DNA from: Larix sibirica
Taxonomy: Eukaryota; Streptophyta; Pinopsida; Pinales; Pinaceae
NCBI GenBank assembly: GCA_004151065.3
Contig: NWUY0300059397.1
Span: forward strand, 15,367 to 47,365
Length of the DNA: 31,999 nucleotides
Direction: 5' to 3'
The translations under genes were made by a program, and so were the position numbers. Positions within the stretch are counted from its first letter, which is position 1. Every line of letters begins with the position of its first letter. Shown piece by piece: positions 1 to 11,460 of this stretch. Below the pieces are notes generated by a model, which worked only from the letters and a program-made list of their open reading frames with translations, was not told the origin of the DNA and did no database searches.

Positions 1-767
1 GTGGTTTGGGCTCCCAAATCCTATAAATGAAGCTCCTACCTTGTATACCACACATGGAAAGTATGCTTGGAGATGCCATCCTTATATGAGCTTGATTCTC
101 AAAGGGTTCTAGAAGGTAATCTTGGAAGAAGTGCTACTGCAAGTCAGATATACCAGTGTACATGCTTCTTTATGGCTTTCCATTAATACAACTTGGCCTA
201 TTTCTCCGATATGTGTCTTCATTTACATGTATGCTTATTTTTGTTGCATTCAAAGTAAGTAGGATTCTTTATGCTTAACTTGTAGAAGGAAGGTAATCCT
301 TTTGTTGTCTCTACAAGCTCTACTCAACTTTGGAGCTTTAGACATCAAACCTAAAGGCCGGAGCATCGAGGACAACCGCCAGTAAGGAGGTAAGTCATCT
401 ACTCTCCCTCACTCTTCTTCCTTCTTGTCTTCTTGTGTGCATAAAGCCTAGGTCTAGGAGAAATTTAGATTCCAGTTGTTTTGCTTCTGTCTTGGATTAG
501 GGATTTGGGGAACCTTTACTTTTCTAAGAGGGATTCTACCTATCCATAGGGAAAATTTCCTCCACAAAAACTAGCAACTATACTAGGGAACTTTCCCTAG
601 TTTTTAACCCCTTTGAGTACTTGCTTGGGTGATTTAGTATCTTCAAGTGTTATTTTCTTTTGAATTTTGTCTTCTCTGATCAAAACTGAGAAGCATTGTG
701 AGCCTAAGACCTAATCCATTCTTGGATTTAGGAAAAACTGGGCCAAAGCATGAACATTCATACATAA
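1..767. other. Unassigned sequence upstream of the gypsy gag
   Basis: No reading frame of note and no similarity that I can see to the 3' LTR at 12336-12678, so this is not an obvious 5' LTR. It could be the untranslated leader of the Ty3/gypsy element, with the 5' LTR lost or left of the window. A good splice-donor-like string (AGGTAAGT) lies near 387-395, followed by a pyrimidine-rich stretch. I could not find a primer-binding site of the usual kind. Confidence 0.3.
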
Positions 768-3609
768 ATGGTGAGTGAGGAGGAAATCAGAGAGTGGTGG
801 AATAGAAAAATTGGAAATTCCATTCAGAATTATGCCATAAGGAACAATTTAACTCTTGCAAAGGCCAAAGAAAATTTCTTTACAGAATCTCACGAACGAT
901 TTATAGAGATTGTTACTCGGGAAATAAAGAAATTTCTCGATAATGTCCATGCCCAGACTAGATGTCCAGAATGAAAGGTTGTTGATGCAAAAGCTCTGTA
1001 ACAATGGATGAATAATTTTACATGAGTTGGTCGAGAAGATAGATGATGATTTTTGTGAAGAGCAATCCATAGAATAAAGAACTTGTTAGATGACATTAGA
1101 ACCAAGTTCTACAACAATTTGCATGATATAGTTTTATGTACGATTTTATCTCTGCTTTAAAAAAATTAATTGAAATAGGAGTCGGCCACATAGTCGAACT
1201 TCGACCTCCTTTGGGCCCTGGTAGCTCAAATTGGGAAAAGAGGCAAAAATATTGGGAGTGCTTCGTCTGTGAAAGAGAGTGGGAATATTTTCTCAATAAA
1301 TGAGCATCATTGTTGAACCCACACAAGTTGCCCATCAATAAGTCAATTCAGCAATGGGGGGGTTGACGACCACATGAAATGAATGAATAGATCATACTAG
1401 TCGACAAAATGAAAATGGAATGAAGCTATTGAAAACTTAAGTATGACTCAACGAAAATTAGATGGCCAGCCACAAGTAGAAAACTAGTATTTAGAAAAAT
1501 TGAAAGGGAGAAAAGGAAGAAAAAATGGGAAGAAATTAGGGACATACTAAGTCCGCTTTGTAACAAAATAAATAAAGAAACAGATCAAGAAGGTCAAGCA
1601 TCCAAAAGGACTACCTGAGTCAAGGGAAAGGAGACCAACTGAGAGAAATCATGAGGCACCGACACTAATCAAAGAATCTTAGTCGATGAAGAAAGGTCTA
1701 AAATCTCTGCAGATAGTAATACCTAAAGTTATGAGTCCCATAGAACCACTCCCGATGCTTTTGACTTATGGTCCAACTGTAAGACAGATCCTTGAGCATG
1801 ACTTGGGGAATTGGAACTGGCCAAAGTAGTATATGGTGTTGACTAGATGATTGTGGATGAATTATAGATCAATTGATGATACAGAGACCGCTTCATGGTA
1901 ACTAGATCACTTTTTTCACCTGAATTCAGAAGAAACAATTTTCACCTATTCAATTCAAAGCACATGAAATCCTCCCCCATGCTAGCAACATTTTCAATTG
2001 AAGCACAAAGTCCATCAAAGATCTGACTTGACGACAAAGACTCGGTAGAAGGAGTTCGACTATCATGGTAGACAACTCAACAACAAAAAATAAGTACTCC
2101 TAAAACTGGTAATTTCATTATAGACAATAACCAAAATATTCCCAATATGGCGAAGATCCCTGAAGCCATTGGTTCATCTATGAAACCATGTGGGAACCTA
2201 ATCTTTTCAATGATTATAATCAACAAATGGCACATTTTTTTGGTGCCTTTCGTCAAAGAGCGCTCATGTGGTACATGAATTTCATTGAAAACTAAAGCAA
2301 AACTTTCTAGCATTTTTTCAAACTTGATACATTAGGAATTCGGCCGCTAAAAATCTAAAATAAATCACACAAATTCCAGGTGAAACAGTTCAAGAGTATG
2401 ATAAAAGATTCAACTATCTACTTATCCAAATATCATACCAAATTGATGAAAACTTGTTGATCCAATGGTTCATTGCAGACCTCCTGTAGAAAAATAGAAC
2501 ACCTTTGAGCCTACATAAATTCACTACATATTAGGATGCTTTAAAGAAATATCAAAAGATTGAGTCCGATGAGGACTTCATAGTTGAACCTGTCGACAGA
2601 ATACTAGAAGAAAAATTGGAGATCATGCAAATATCCCTATAAGAGCTTACTGTGCGAAATAACGACTTATGGTGTACAACATGCTCAATGGAAGGTCATA
2701 CCAAAGGCAATTGTTGATATAATGAGTGGTGGCAATTTCTAGACAAAAGAAGACCAGATAACTATTGAGTTGTCCACACGAGTTACTACTGCGATATATG
2801 TGAAGGATTCAAGCCTCACTATGCGATATATTGTCCATACATGCAAAGATGCTAAACCCAAATGGCGTGGCATATGTCGGGATAATTCACATAGTACTGC
2901 AGAATGTGCACTGAATATGAAGAACAAACAAAAATATCATCCAGTCTATCAAGCTTACACCGTTGACCAAAATGACCAGAATGGTCAAGACTTCAAAACT
3001 AATGACCAACGAAAAAATGGCTACAATCAACGAGGCGGTTACAACAGTTGAGGAAGATATAATAATGATCGAGGTAATTGTCCTCCTGGTCGAAAGAAGT
3101 CTAGATGTTTCATATGCTATAGTGAAGAACATTTGAGTCCCTACTGTCCTTGGAAGGATGATATGGATCTCAAATTTTGTACAAAATGTGGGGTGGGAAA
3201 TCATTCATTAGAAGATTTCCCTATTATCCTCGAGAAAATTATCAATAAGAAGAACATCAATCTCTTGTCTACTATACCTAAGCATGAAGTCCTTAATACT
3301 AAATATTTTCATATCATTACTAGACAATGCATGAAGACAAGAGGCGACAATCTGCACATTACTAAAATTCAAAGTAAAGAGAATCATTACCCTAATCCTC
3401 ATAAGCAGAGGGAGATTTTTAATATTGTTTCAATTTTGTTTGAAGATCTAGCATCTGAGGAAGATACTCAAGGATCGAGAAACAAAACACTTAATGAATT
3501 GTTGCAACTTCTCACAAAAGAAGATGTCCTCGCTCGATTAATTGATTTGATGTACAAGATTAGAAGTAATTTGGGAATGATAAGATTTCTAAAAATTTAT
3601 GCCGACTAA
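768..3609 (+). pseudogene. gag: Ty3/gypsy gag (capsid and nucleocapsid), broken
   Basis: Gag would form the retrotransposon particle and bind its RNA. The first part (768-974) is a short charged frame, and another gag-like frame lies near 1190-1290. Both are weakly supported. The capsid core is clearer: at 2170-2292 one frame reads WFIYETMW, then FRQRALMWYMNFIEN, the plant Retrotrans_gag pattern. From 2376 another frame gives PGETVQEYDKRF, followed by a helical stretch to about 2640. Five zinc-knuckle motifs then run from 2673 to 3219, and a hydrophilic tail ends at the stop at 3607-3609. Frames change between 2292 and 2376 and between 2834 and 2866. Several in-frame TAG and TAA codons are present. 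No single start codon can be defended. Confidence 0.75.
2673..3219 (+). other. Five tandem CCHC zinc-knuckle motifs in gag
   Basis: Zinc knuckles (CX2CX4HX4C) bind nucleic acid in Gag. Motif 1 at 2673-2714 (CTTCSMEGHTKGNC) is canonical. Motif 2 at 2790-2834 has one extra residue before His (CX2CX5HX4C). Motif 3 at 2866-2907 has its first Cys replaced by Arg (codon cgt, one step from tgt). Motif 4 at 3106-3147 (CFICYSEEHLSPYC) is canonical. Motif 5 at 3178-3219 ends in Phe instead of Cys. Motifs 1-2 share one frame and 3-5 another. Most plant gypsy Gags carry one or two knuckles. Confidence 0.8.
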
Positions 3610-3639
3610 ATTAGAAAGATAAAATTGACATCGACTCGC

Positions 3640-4056
3640 TAGTTGACCTCGAAGTCGAAGGATATTGTATCTCACAAGTCATCCTCGACTTTAGATCTCA
3701 AGCAAATATAATGACCAGGTCTACTTGGGAAAGATTAGGTTGACCACAGTTTTCCGAGTTGGGTATATATCTTAAGCTCATTGACTAGGGCTTAATTGAA
3801 CCAATAGGAGTGTGGAAGAATGTTAATACTGCAATAATGGGCATCGACACTAAAGTCAATTTTGAAGTAATTGATCCAAAAGAAAGTTCCAAATACTTCC
3901 CTACACTAGTTGGTCGACTGTGGGGAAGAAAGATGAAGGCTTCCATATCATTAAAAAAGGATAGAATAAAGCTTAAAGGAGAAGGTAAAAGGTCATTGTA
4001 CCCATCTACCCATCCCAGGGAAAACCTTGGGATGAGCCTGATGATAATTACATAGA
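3640..4056 (+). pseudogene. Retropepsin-like aspartic protease domain, broken
   Basis: The protease would cut the Gag-Pol polyprotein. The segment reads VILDFRSQANIMTRSTWERLG; its Asp at 3687-3689 is where the catalytic Asp of a D-S/T-G motif belongs, but DFRS replaces the usual DSGS or DTGA. About 70 residues on, YFPTLVGRLWGRKMKA resembles the LGRPW segment near the end of plant gypsy proteases. In-frame stops at about 3738 and 3787 break the frame. It lies between the gag tail and reverse transcriptase, as expected. The assignment rests on position plus these two short motifs. Confidence 0.55.
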
Positions 4057-5229
4057 CATAAGGCAACTGTATCAAGTAATGCACGATAATGAAGACTTGG
4101 TCAAGCCTAATGAAAATAGGGAGCTCCATCTACGATGGCCCATGTCGTTTGGACAAAATTCAGACTCAGAATTATATGATTGGGATATTGAAACTATGAA
4201 GCTCAAGCATGAGAATGTTGGACGATCGAAGCCATTCCCCAACATTATGGGACGATGTTTTTCTATATCTGTAGTTCCGAAAGTATTAAAAAAGAAAGCA
4301 AGGGAGTATCCAACTTTGGTACAAACTAGAAATGAACCGACCAATTTACCACTGCTTCGATAAAAAGAACTTGAGTCACAATCTAGTCACATCATCGAAG
4401 TTTCTAAAAATGTTGGAGAACAAGGATGACTACAAAGTTTAGTCGAAACTTCACAAGTTAAGTTGTGTGCTAGTGGGACAGGTAGAAATTCATAAATTTA
4501 CCCAAGAACAAGATCCAGTCAACCATATAAATACCTGCAAAAAAGAATGGAAAAGACTCGGTTACCACGATGAAAGGGAATTACCACAATATGTTCCCAA
4601 GCACATTGGATGACTTGCTTAGTAAGTGGTATAAAATCAAAGAAGCATGAGGTGAAACATTTATATGGAAGTCTCTTAAAGAGAATTTAATTGAGGATTT
4701 CTCATTTAATCCTGCCAATGATTGTCTTAAAGAAGTTGTGCAAGAAATTCAAAATTTTATTAAACCAACAAAACAATCATCTAGTGCAGTCGGGACTACA
4801 CCTACTCATCGATTGAACTCAACTTGCAATAATATCACGACCGACTAGGAACAACATGTCCACCTCTCGACTCGGTTGGACTTAGAAAATGATAATACTT
4901 CACGGAAAAGTTTCGGATGGAAGAGAGATCACCCTTGCATGGTCTGTCCAATTAAATAAGTTCTGAAAGTATCTACTAAAGATAAGGAAGAATATGAAGA
5001 GCTCAAAGAAAAATATTTTCCTCCATCGTTTACAGAATTTAAAGAAGGCGAACCACACATCGATGAATCAAATGCCTTGGAATGGATGGATGCAAAAATC
5101 AAGATGAAAGAAGTCAACATCTCCATTAACGATGGACTTAAACTAACAAAAATTGGGGATTACTAGTCAGAGCAATAAACAATAGAGAAAAGTGAAACTT
5201 CTTAAAGAATACCAGGATGTGTTTTCCAT
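4057..5229 (+). pseudogene. Gypsy polyprotein linker between protease and reverse transcriptase
   Basis: Coding-like sequence with no recognised domain. One open stretch (4079-4363) is rich in charged residues and contains ELYDWDIETMKLKHEN. Another at about 4966-5160 gives KDKEEYEELKEKYFPPSFTE and EPHIDESNALEWMD. The last part reads towards a segment resembling the short lead-in to plant gypsy reverse transcriptases (a KEYQDVF-like string followed by LKGLVQEMG near 5200-5270). Several stops are present. It is probably the polyprotein region joining protease to reverse transcriptase. Confidence 0.45.
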
Positions 5230-6126
5230 AATTATCCATATTTGAAAGGCTTGGTACAAGAAATGGGATAAATGAATATAGATATTATGGCATATGTAAA
5301 AACTGTCAAGAAACGATTGTATAAATTAGCCCATAAATATAAGGATATAGTCAAGAAAGAAATAGAAAATATGCTACCCATTGGAATTATATATCTAGCG
5401 AACCAGTTAAAATGCGCTAGCCCAATGGTCGTCCAACCTGAGAAACGTGACCCAAAAAGACTTTGGATTTGTGTTGATTTCAGAGGACTAGATAGAGTAA
5501 CTCCTACAAATTTGTTCCCTACATCGTTCGCAGATGAAATCATCAACGAAGTTGCAGGACACAAATGTTACTCCTTTACATATGGATTTTCCAGCTACAA
5601 TCAAGTGCCAATAGAAAAAGAGGATCAACATAAGACTACATTTGTGTGTAAATTTGGCTCATTCGCATACAAAGTTATGCCCTTTGGATTCAAAAACTAA
5701 CGTGTAGTGTTTTCCATAATCTTGATCAAGGCGTTTTAGGAATTCTTATATAAAACCACGGTTGTTTACTTCGATGATTGGACCATATATACGATGCTAA
5801 GAGACCATGTTCAATGGCTTCGACTAATGTTAGAAATATGCAGACATATTCAACTATCATTAAATATCAATAAGTCTATCTTTTCCACCCCCATCGGAAT
5901 ACTTTTGGGCCACGTTGTTTGCAAGGAAGGAATCAAGGTCGAATTGGTAAAGATCAAAGTCATCCTCGAATTAAAGCCACCTATGAACCCTAAACAAGTA
6001 ATAATATTGCTAGGACATACATGGTACTATTGGAAATGCATTCAACAATATTTAGATATAACATCCCCCCTGTGGGAGCTGCTCAAAGTAAATGTTGAGT
6101 TTATATGGACACAAGAATGCGCATAA
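5230..6126 (+). pseudogene. Ty3/gypsy reverse transcriptase domain, broken
   Basis: This domain would copy element RNA into DNA. One frame carries the family from about 5272 to 6126, interrupted by stops at 5698-5700 and near 5740. Recognisable parts are KKEIENMLPIGIIYLA, the WICVDFRGLD block, KTTFVCKFGSFAYKVMPFGF, and the catalytic box VVYFDDW at 5764-5781, whose two Asp residues are intact. The other catalytic Asp, normally in a DGFSGYNQI-like motif, is Tyr here (codon tat at 5581-5583), which would abolish activity. The thumb-like end contains ILLGHVVCKEGIKV and a motif near TWYYWKCIQQY. Confidence 0.88.
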
Positions 6127-6600
6127 TCATTTGAACTTCTTAAACGCAATCTAGTCAAAGCCCCGATCCTCCAATTCCCAAATTGGTATAATAAGTTTCA
6201 TGTCCACATCAATGCATCGGGTATTAAATCCAGTGTCATACTGACCTAGCTTGGTGATGACGAGATTGACTATCTGAACGCCTATGCTAGTAAGAAGTTA
6301 AACAAGGTCGAATGAAATTATTCAACTACAGAGCAGGAAGGGATATGTATGATTTTCACTCTACAAAAGTATCGTCATTATTTATTGGCTAACCATTTTG
6401 TCTTTTTCATAGAACATTAGGCCTTGAAATATTTAGTTAATAAACCATTATATCACGGACGAATATGCAGAAGGCTTCTATTGTTTCAATAATTTGAATT
6501 CAAGATAATAGTTCAACTAGGGAAGTCCAATGTCGAACCAGATCATCTGTATAGTATAGAAACTGGAGAAGACTCCATTGAATAGACAACGAATTACCTA
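6127..6600 (+). pseudogene. Ty3/gypsy RNase H domain, broken
   Basis: RNase H removes the RNA strand of the hybrid. It follows reverse transcriptase in the same frame. The first active-site Asp is Asn here (INASGIKSSVILT, codon aat at 6211-6213), where the family has DASG. Further on come YSTTEQEGICMIFTLQKYRHYL, with the conserved Glu, and FFIEHQALKYLVNKP, where the family normally has Asp in place of the first Glu. Stops occur at 6121-6126, about 6247 and about 6313. Inactive by both stops and substitution. Confidence 0.8.
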
Positions 6601-6716
6601 ATTCCCACCTCTTCATAGTCGAACTTGTACCAACTGAACTAGTACATATAACACAATTCTTGCAGGAAGGGCAAGCTTCAAAAGAGACATCTGAGAAGAA
6701 AAAGTAAACACTAGCC

Positions 6717-7880
6717 ATGAAAGCAACATTATACACTCTAATTAATGGATTCCTATACAAATTAGGGCAAGACAACATACTCCATTGGTGTGTCCTCGAC
6801 CATGAAAAAGATGCGATTATTGACGAAGCACATTCAAGACTAGCGGGAGGACACTTTCAAGCCAATACAACTCTCAAGAATATATTGCAATATGGATTAT
6901 GGTGGACAATGTTGAATAAAGTGCAAATTTTTTATCTGTAAATGTGATAAATGTCAACGAATGGGATGACCACTTGGAACAAAATGTTGTTAATATTATT
7001 TCAATCGAGTCTAACATTTTAAATATGGGCCATCGACTTCGTCATTCTATTCTCGGTGCCTGGACGATGAAGAGGCGCCCGATACATAATCACCATAGTC
7101 GAACATCTCACTAAATGGGCAGAAGCAGAACCTGTCAAAGCATGTTCAAGTGAAGTTGCACCAAAGTTTATCTATGAAAACATTGTTACTAGATTCAGTT
7201 GTCCCCTCACATTAATCAGTGATAGGGGAATGCATTTTATTAATAAGACTATATCAGTACTACTTAACGAATTTATGATAGACCATCACAAGAGTTCAGC
7301 ATATCACACCTAGTCGAACAATGTTATCATAGAATTCAATAAGACACTTACAAAGGTATTAACAAAAAAATGCAATATCGACAAGGACAACTGGGATGAA
7401 AAAATTCCTGCTATCCTATGGGAATACAAAACAATCTATAAAATATTTACTGGATAGGCATTGTTCAAATTAGTCTATGGTCAAGAAACAATTGTACCAC
7501 TACCTTTCAAACAACAAGCCCCAATAATTGCACAAGTACTACATTTGGACACTATATAGGATACTCAAGATAGAGTATTTGAGCTACATAAACTTGAAGA
7601 AAAAAGACTAGTTGTTATTCATCACAGGAAGTCCAAAATAAATAGCAGAAAGCTTAGCATGATAGAAACACAAGGAATAAGGATATCTTAGTAGGAGATC
7701 TGGTGCTCTTGTACGATAGCAGGATAAAAGGAAAACCAAGAAAGTTATAAATTGCATGGATGGGCCCCTCTATAGTTGAAGAATCGAACCAGAATGGATT
7801 CGACCATCTAAAAACACTTCAGGGTTGAGTCTTCACCAAAGATATTAACAGAGCTTGACTGAAAAGATATTGTATATAAA
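6717..7880 (+). pseudogene. Ty3/gypsy integrase (HHCC, DDE core and C-terminal part), broken
   Basis: Integrase inserts the cDNA copy. The zinc-binding part has His codons at 6831 and 6852 (HSRLAGGHF) and a CKCDKC string near 6937-6954, reached only by a frameshift. The catalytic core reads WAIDFV with Asp at 7035-7037, ISDRGMHF with Asp at 7221-7223, and IIEFNKT with Glu at 7332-7334. All three are in one frame, giving D-x61-D-x36-E, close to the family spacing. Stops interrupt at about 7074 (tga) and 7311 (tag). The tail contains a GPSIVEE segment near 7760, typical of gypsy integrase C-termini. No chromodomain was recognised. Confidence 0.85.
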
Positions 7881-7944
7881 GAGTCACCCCGCCGACTAGA
7901 GGTTGTATCACCACTAGTTGATTGTCGTGCCAGGTTTGCGCATT

Positions 7945-7994
7945 GTTAATTAGATAACATAATTATTTCATTTAAAAATAATTATCTAACTAAC
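7945..7994. repeat. Imperfect AT-rich inverted repeat
   Basis: The left arm (7945-7968, GTTAATTAGATAACATAATT and on) pairs with the right arm (about 7974-7994, ending ATTATCTAACTAAC) around a short loop. It sits just after the end of integrase. It could be a hairpin in the transcript or a remnant of a small insertion. Confidence 0.45.
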
Positions 7995-8440
7995 CTAACA
8001 TAGATTATATATGAAAATCGAACTAAGACATGGACCTTGGCAGGTGAAAAAAGAGCTTCAACACAAATGACAGTTGACTGGGAAGAGAGGGAAAAGCGGA
8101 AGAGTGCATGTATGCAACATCTAAGAAGTAACAAAACCTTCACCTAATACCGACCAGAATAAAAGAGAAGTAAAAAATGAGACGACTGACCCATCCATTA
8201 GAAAATACAAAAGCAGACCAACGAAGATGACTCCCCATTGGTCGAGGAATGAGGAGACCATCCGAGAATTTAAGCATGGGTGAGAACATCTCAGAGTCCG
8301 CCAACCATCAAGTGAACCGACCGGACCGTGAAACAACTTCTAGTGCAAGTTTCATCAAGTGTGCGAAGAAGCTGTCTTGCACAAAGACCACAATTACTAC
8401 ACTCACTTACATGCAATAAATTCTCATCGATTTCCGCACC

Positions 8441-8448
8441 TATAAATA
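8441..8448 (+). promoter_or_regulatory. Possible TATA box before the extra coding region
   Basis: TATAAATA lies about 50 bases before the ATG at 8490 that opens the extra region. Such strings are common in AT-rich DNA, so it is only a candidate for a separate internal promoter. A spliced transcript from the LTR is the usual alternative. Confidence 0.2.
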
Positions 8449-10530
8449 CTCCAGTACTAAAAGATTGTTGGCAAAGTTTATGTTGTGAAATGGAGTGGGC
8501 ACAATCTATTATGAAAATCGTTGATCTACATACAGACCTCTCGACCTCAAATAACTAGCGCTTAGAAACAACACCCAAGAAATCCATAGCATTAGCAAAA
8601 ACAACGACAATCAAGGAAAAGATAAAATCACAACAAGACGAAGCTACATTGACACCCCTACAAACTCAGCCGAACCGAATCAAGAAAGCCAAGATTGAGG
8701 GTCACAATTGGACAAAACAACATGTAGAACTAAAGGAATGGGGAATAAGAGACAAGAAATGGATCGACGAAGCCAACAAATTAGCTGCAACCAAAGTACA
8801 CCACTACCTAAACATGTCGTTGTTGGCCAGCCATGGAAACTTGAAAGACCTAATAGCTAATTTTATTGTCAATAAGTATCATGATGACAAAATATGGTTG
8901 GACAAGCCCATATAAATAAACGAATCCCTAATCTCCCATATCATTGGTCTACCAAGCAAAGTAGCATCAGTCCCCATAGCGACTAAGCCCCTGGAACTAG
9001 GTCAAAGATTTACTATAACAATGGTAGGAAGAACTCCAAAGGATTGATAATCAGTAAAGTAACATATCCATTGATAAAATGGACAACAATAATAATCTCC
9101 TTGTGTCTAACAAGTTCTGGTCGACTAACGTCGAACTTGAAACTAAAAATGCTAGAGGCAGTGAAAGAAATTGCACATGATGCAAATATCTTCAATTGGG
9201 CCGATCCACCTAGACTCAATAGTCAAAACTAATTGTGAAAAATTCCAAGAAATTGAGCAGGTAATCCGATTCCCAATGTTACTCGTATGGATCGTGATGG
9301 AAAAGATTACCCCAGTCAGTGAGATGGTATTCACTAACATTAAATGGTCGATAATCAACAATTTAATAATTTCCGCACATAAGGGGTCACCACTTGGTCC
9401 AAAAAAGGCTAAATCATTGTTGGAAAATTGGTTCTAAGTAGTAAAAACTAAGTGTGATAAATGGAGGGTGCCCCAACATATTCGCTGCAACTCAACCCAG
9501 TCAGCCTGCATCCTGCTCAACCTCGACCATGCTAGGGTTTGGTACCTACATGGTGTAAGAGGAGATGTACAATAACTATATTACTATCCAAATGTCCAAG
9601 AGTTATTTTCTAATCTTTCCAAGCAATCGAATACTGTAATTCCTATTCTGATTTTGGCCTGGTCCTCCTAGTCGAAGTTTATGCTACCCCTCATGGATGG
9701 TGAAGTTGAAGACCAATATGAAACTGCATTGTACATCACCACATTCGAATCAGATGATGAACCACCAGAGAACCAATTGGCAATCATCTCGTTGAGTAGT
9801 CAAATGAAAGAACCAGTCGGCAAGGTGACTAGAGAGTTGACCAAAGAAGAAGAAGAGGAATCACTGATTAAAGAAGGAGTCGAGCCCAACTTCGACAAGC
9901 CATGCCTAAAGGAGAATCTCAACCAAGTCGTCGAGCAAATGCTTACATTCCTACATAATGTCAAAGGTAAATCCACTCAACAACAATCCAAGAAAAGGAA
10001 GTTGTTGTTGACCTCTATAGTCGAGGAGGACTTAGCAGGACTGCAAGAAAAAACTAATCTTATCATGGTTGAAGCAGCCAAAAACAAAGTGACCACCGAG
10101 CTATAGATTTAGAAAAAAAATTGCAAAATAGAGAAGACCAGCACTGTCGGTGGCAACAAAGATAATCATTGTGCCTTTACCTCCCCCTCGGAAAAAAGTT
10201 AAATTTAACACAAATATATCATGAGGAGGAACCGATCGATGAATCAGACGATTCCCCACCACCTTCCCTGACTCGATTAGAAGAAGAAATGCCCCAACCC
10301 ATAGCATTAGATGCCCCAACCATAACCATAACTCCCAAGGTTACCAAACTTCTTGGTACATTATCATATTCCTTGAATTAAAGCAATTAACCACAATCTG
10401 ACTAGTCCTTAAAGGCACAACTCTACCAAGTCAGTAAACCATTTTTCCTCCACCTCCACCACAAATTTCTAAGTCTCTAAAGAAAAAAATTCAAATTTCT
10501 TCAATCAAACCCCTCCTTCAATCTAAAATT

Positions 10531-10980
10531 TTGTCACTTGCGAAACCTATACCATCTATCACTTCACTTCTATCATCGACCATCCCACCCACCGTCTTGG
10601 CCATTTCCATGATCATCACTGCAACCCCTTTACAAAATTTACCACAACCAAGATCAATACCTATGCATACCACAGTCGAAACACTTATTCCCTTGATTGA
10701 ATCATTACCTCTACCATTGACTTCTCAGCCGACTGCTTCCATATCCATCGCAATGATGACCATAACCCTGACCATTTTAACGACCCCTGGCTCGACCATT
10801 TGCCAAAATATTATCCCAATTGTCAATTATGTTCCCCATATCAGTACTGTAGTCCCCTCATCTTTACCGTTCTCGACTGTTACAACTTCGACGGTAGTCA
10901 CAACTGTCTCGACTCAACCTACCTCAGCTACTCAACAAATAATTTCGACCAACGGAGAGGGCCAACCACAAAGTTCACGC
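10531..10980 (+). other. Ser/Thr/Pro-rich low-complexity stretch of the extra coding region
   Basis: An open frame from 10531 runs 224 codons to 11205 without a stop, the longest open frame in the window. Its first 150 residues are dominated by Thr, Ser, Pro, Ile and Val (for example PFSTVTTSTVVTTVSTQPTS), which looks like a flexible or mucin-like linker. A basic patch (RKANKIKQNKTK) follows, then AQYMTETALITSFFAAAKAS. The openness may partly reflect C-rich, stop-poor composition. Confidence 0.5.
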
Positions 10981-11205
10981 AAAGCAAATAAAATCAAGCA
11001 AAATAAAACCAAATCCGACATAAAGATCTCTGTACCAGCGCAATATATGACCGAGACTGCACTAATCACAAGCTTTTTTGCGGCTGCAAAAGCTTCCGAT
11101 CAAGAGTTAGAAAAATTCCTCAAAGTTCTGAGTATGTATACTTTCACATTATTCAGCCATTGTGTTAAGAATTCTAGATTGTTACTATGTAGAAATTTAG
11201 GTTGA

Positions 11206-11460
11206 CTGACACGTTTCGGGTGGACACTCCACCCATCTCCATGATCACAAGAAGCTTTGGAGCAAAAGAAAAGAATTTGGCAATATAAATAGAAGGAGGA
11301 GAAAACTATCTCTTAGGTTCAGGGATAGGTTAAGAGAGAAAATTAAGGAAATTGAGTTTAAAAATAATTAAAATTAATAAATTAATTTAAATTAGTTTAT
11401 AACAAATGAGAGGGAGGTTACCAAAAATTGTTAAGAAGGAAAAAAATAAAAGATGGAACG
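11206..11460 (+). other. AT-rich non-coding gap inside the extra coding region
   Basis: Between the long open frame ending at 11205 and coding-like sequence resuming near 11460 lies an AT-rich stretch with runs such as ATTAAAATTAATAAATTAAT near 11365-11385. It may be an insertion or an intron. A donor-like GTATGT occurs at about 11133, but no convincing acceptor was found. Confidence 0.25.

Larger units (their letters stand above)
7881..8489 (+). other. Spacer between integrase and the extra coding region
   Basis: No protein family recognised. It contains an imperfect AT-rich inverted repeat at 7945-7994 and a short purine-rich stretch near 8085-8105. Open readings exist near 8328-8489 in the same frame as the start proposed for the downstream region, so coding sequence may begin earlier than 8490. 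Confidence 0.35.

Noticed and set aside
1-767. 5' LTR of the gypsy element
   Set aside because: No stretch resembles 12336-12678, and no TG...CA unit followed by a primer-binding site was found.
2336-2347. GAATTCGGCCGC, which looks like an EcoRI-NotI cloning adaptor
   Set aside because: The string fits a gag reading (EFGR followed by KSK, as in the EFxRPKS region of related Gags) and both flanks continue gag, so vector contamination is unlikely.
2887-3204. 105-codon minus-strand open frame
   Set aside because: It lies opposite the zinc-knuckle part of gag, which is well supported. Its composition is that of a shadow frame.
10531-11205. Membrane or envelope protein, because of hydrophobic Ile/Leu/Val runs
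   Set aside because: The hydrophobic stretches are broken by Pro, Thr and Ser, and no clear 20-residue membrane span or signal peptide with cleavage site is visible. Low-complexity linker is the simpler reading.
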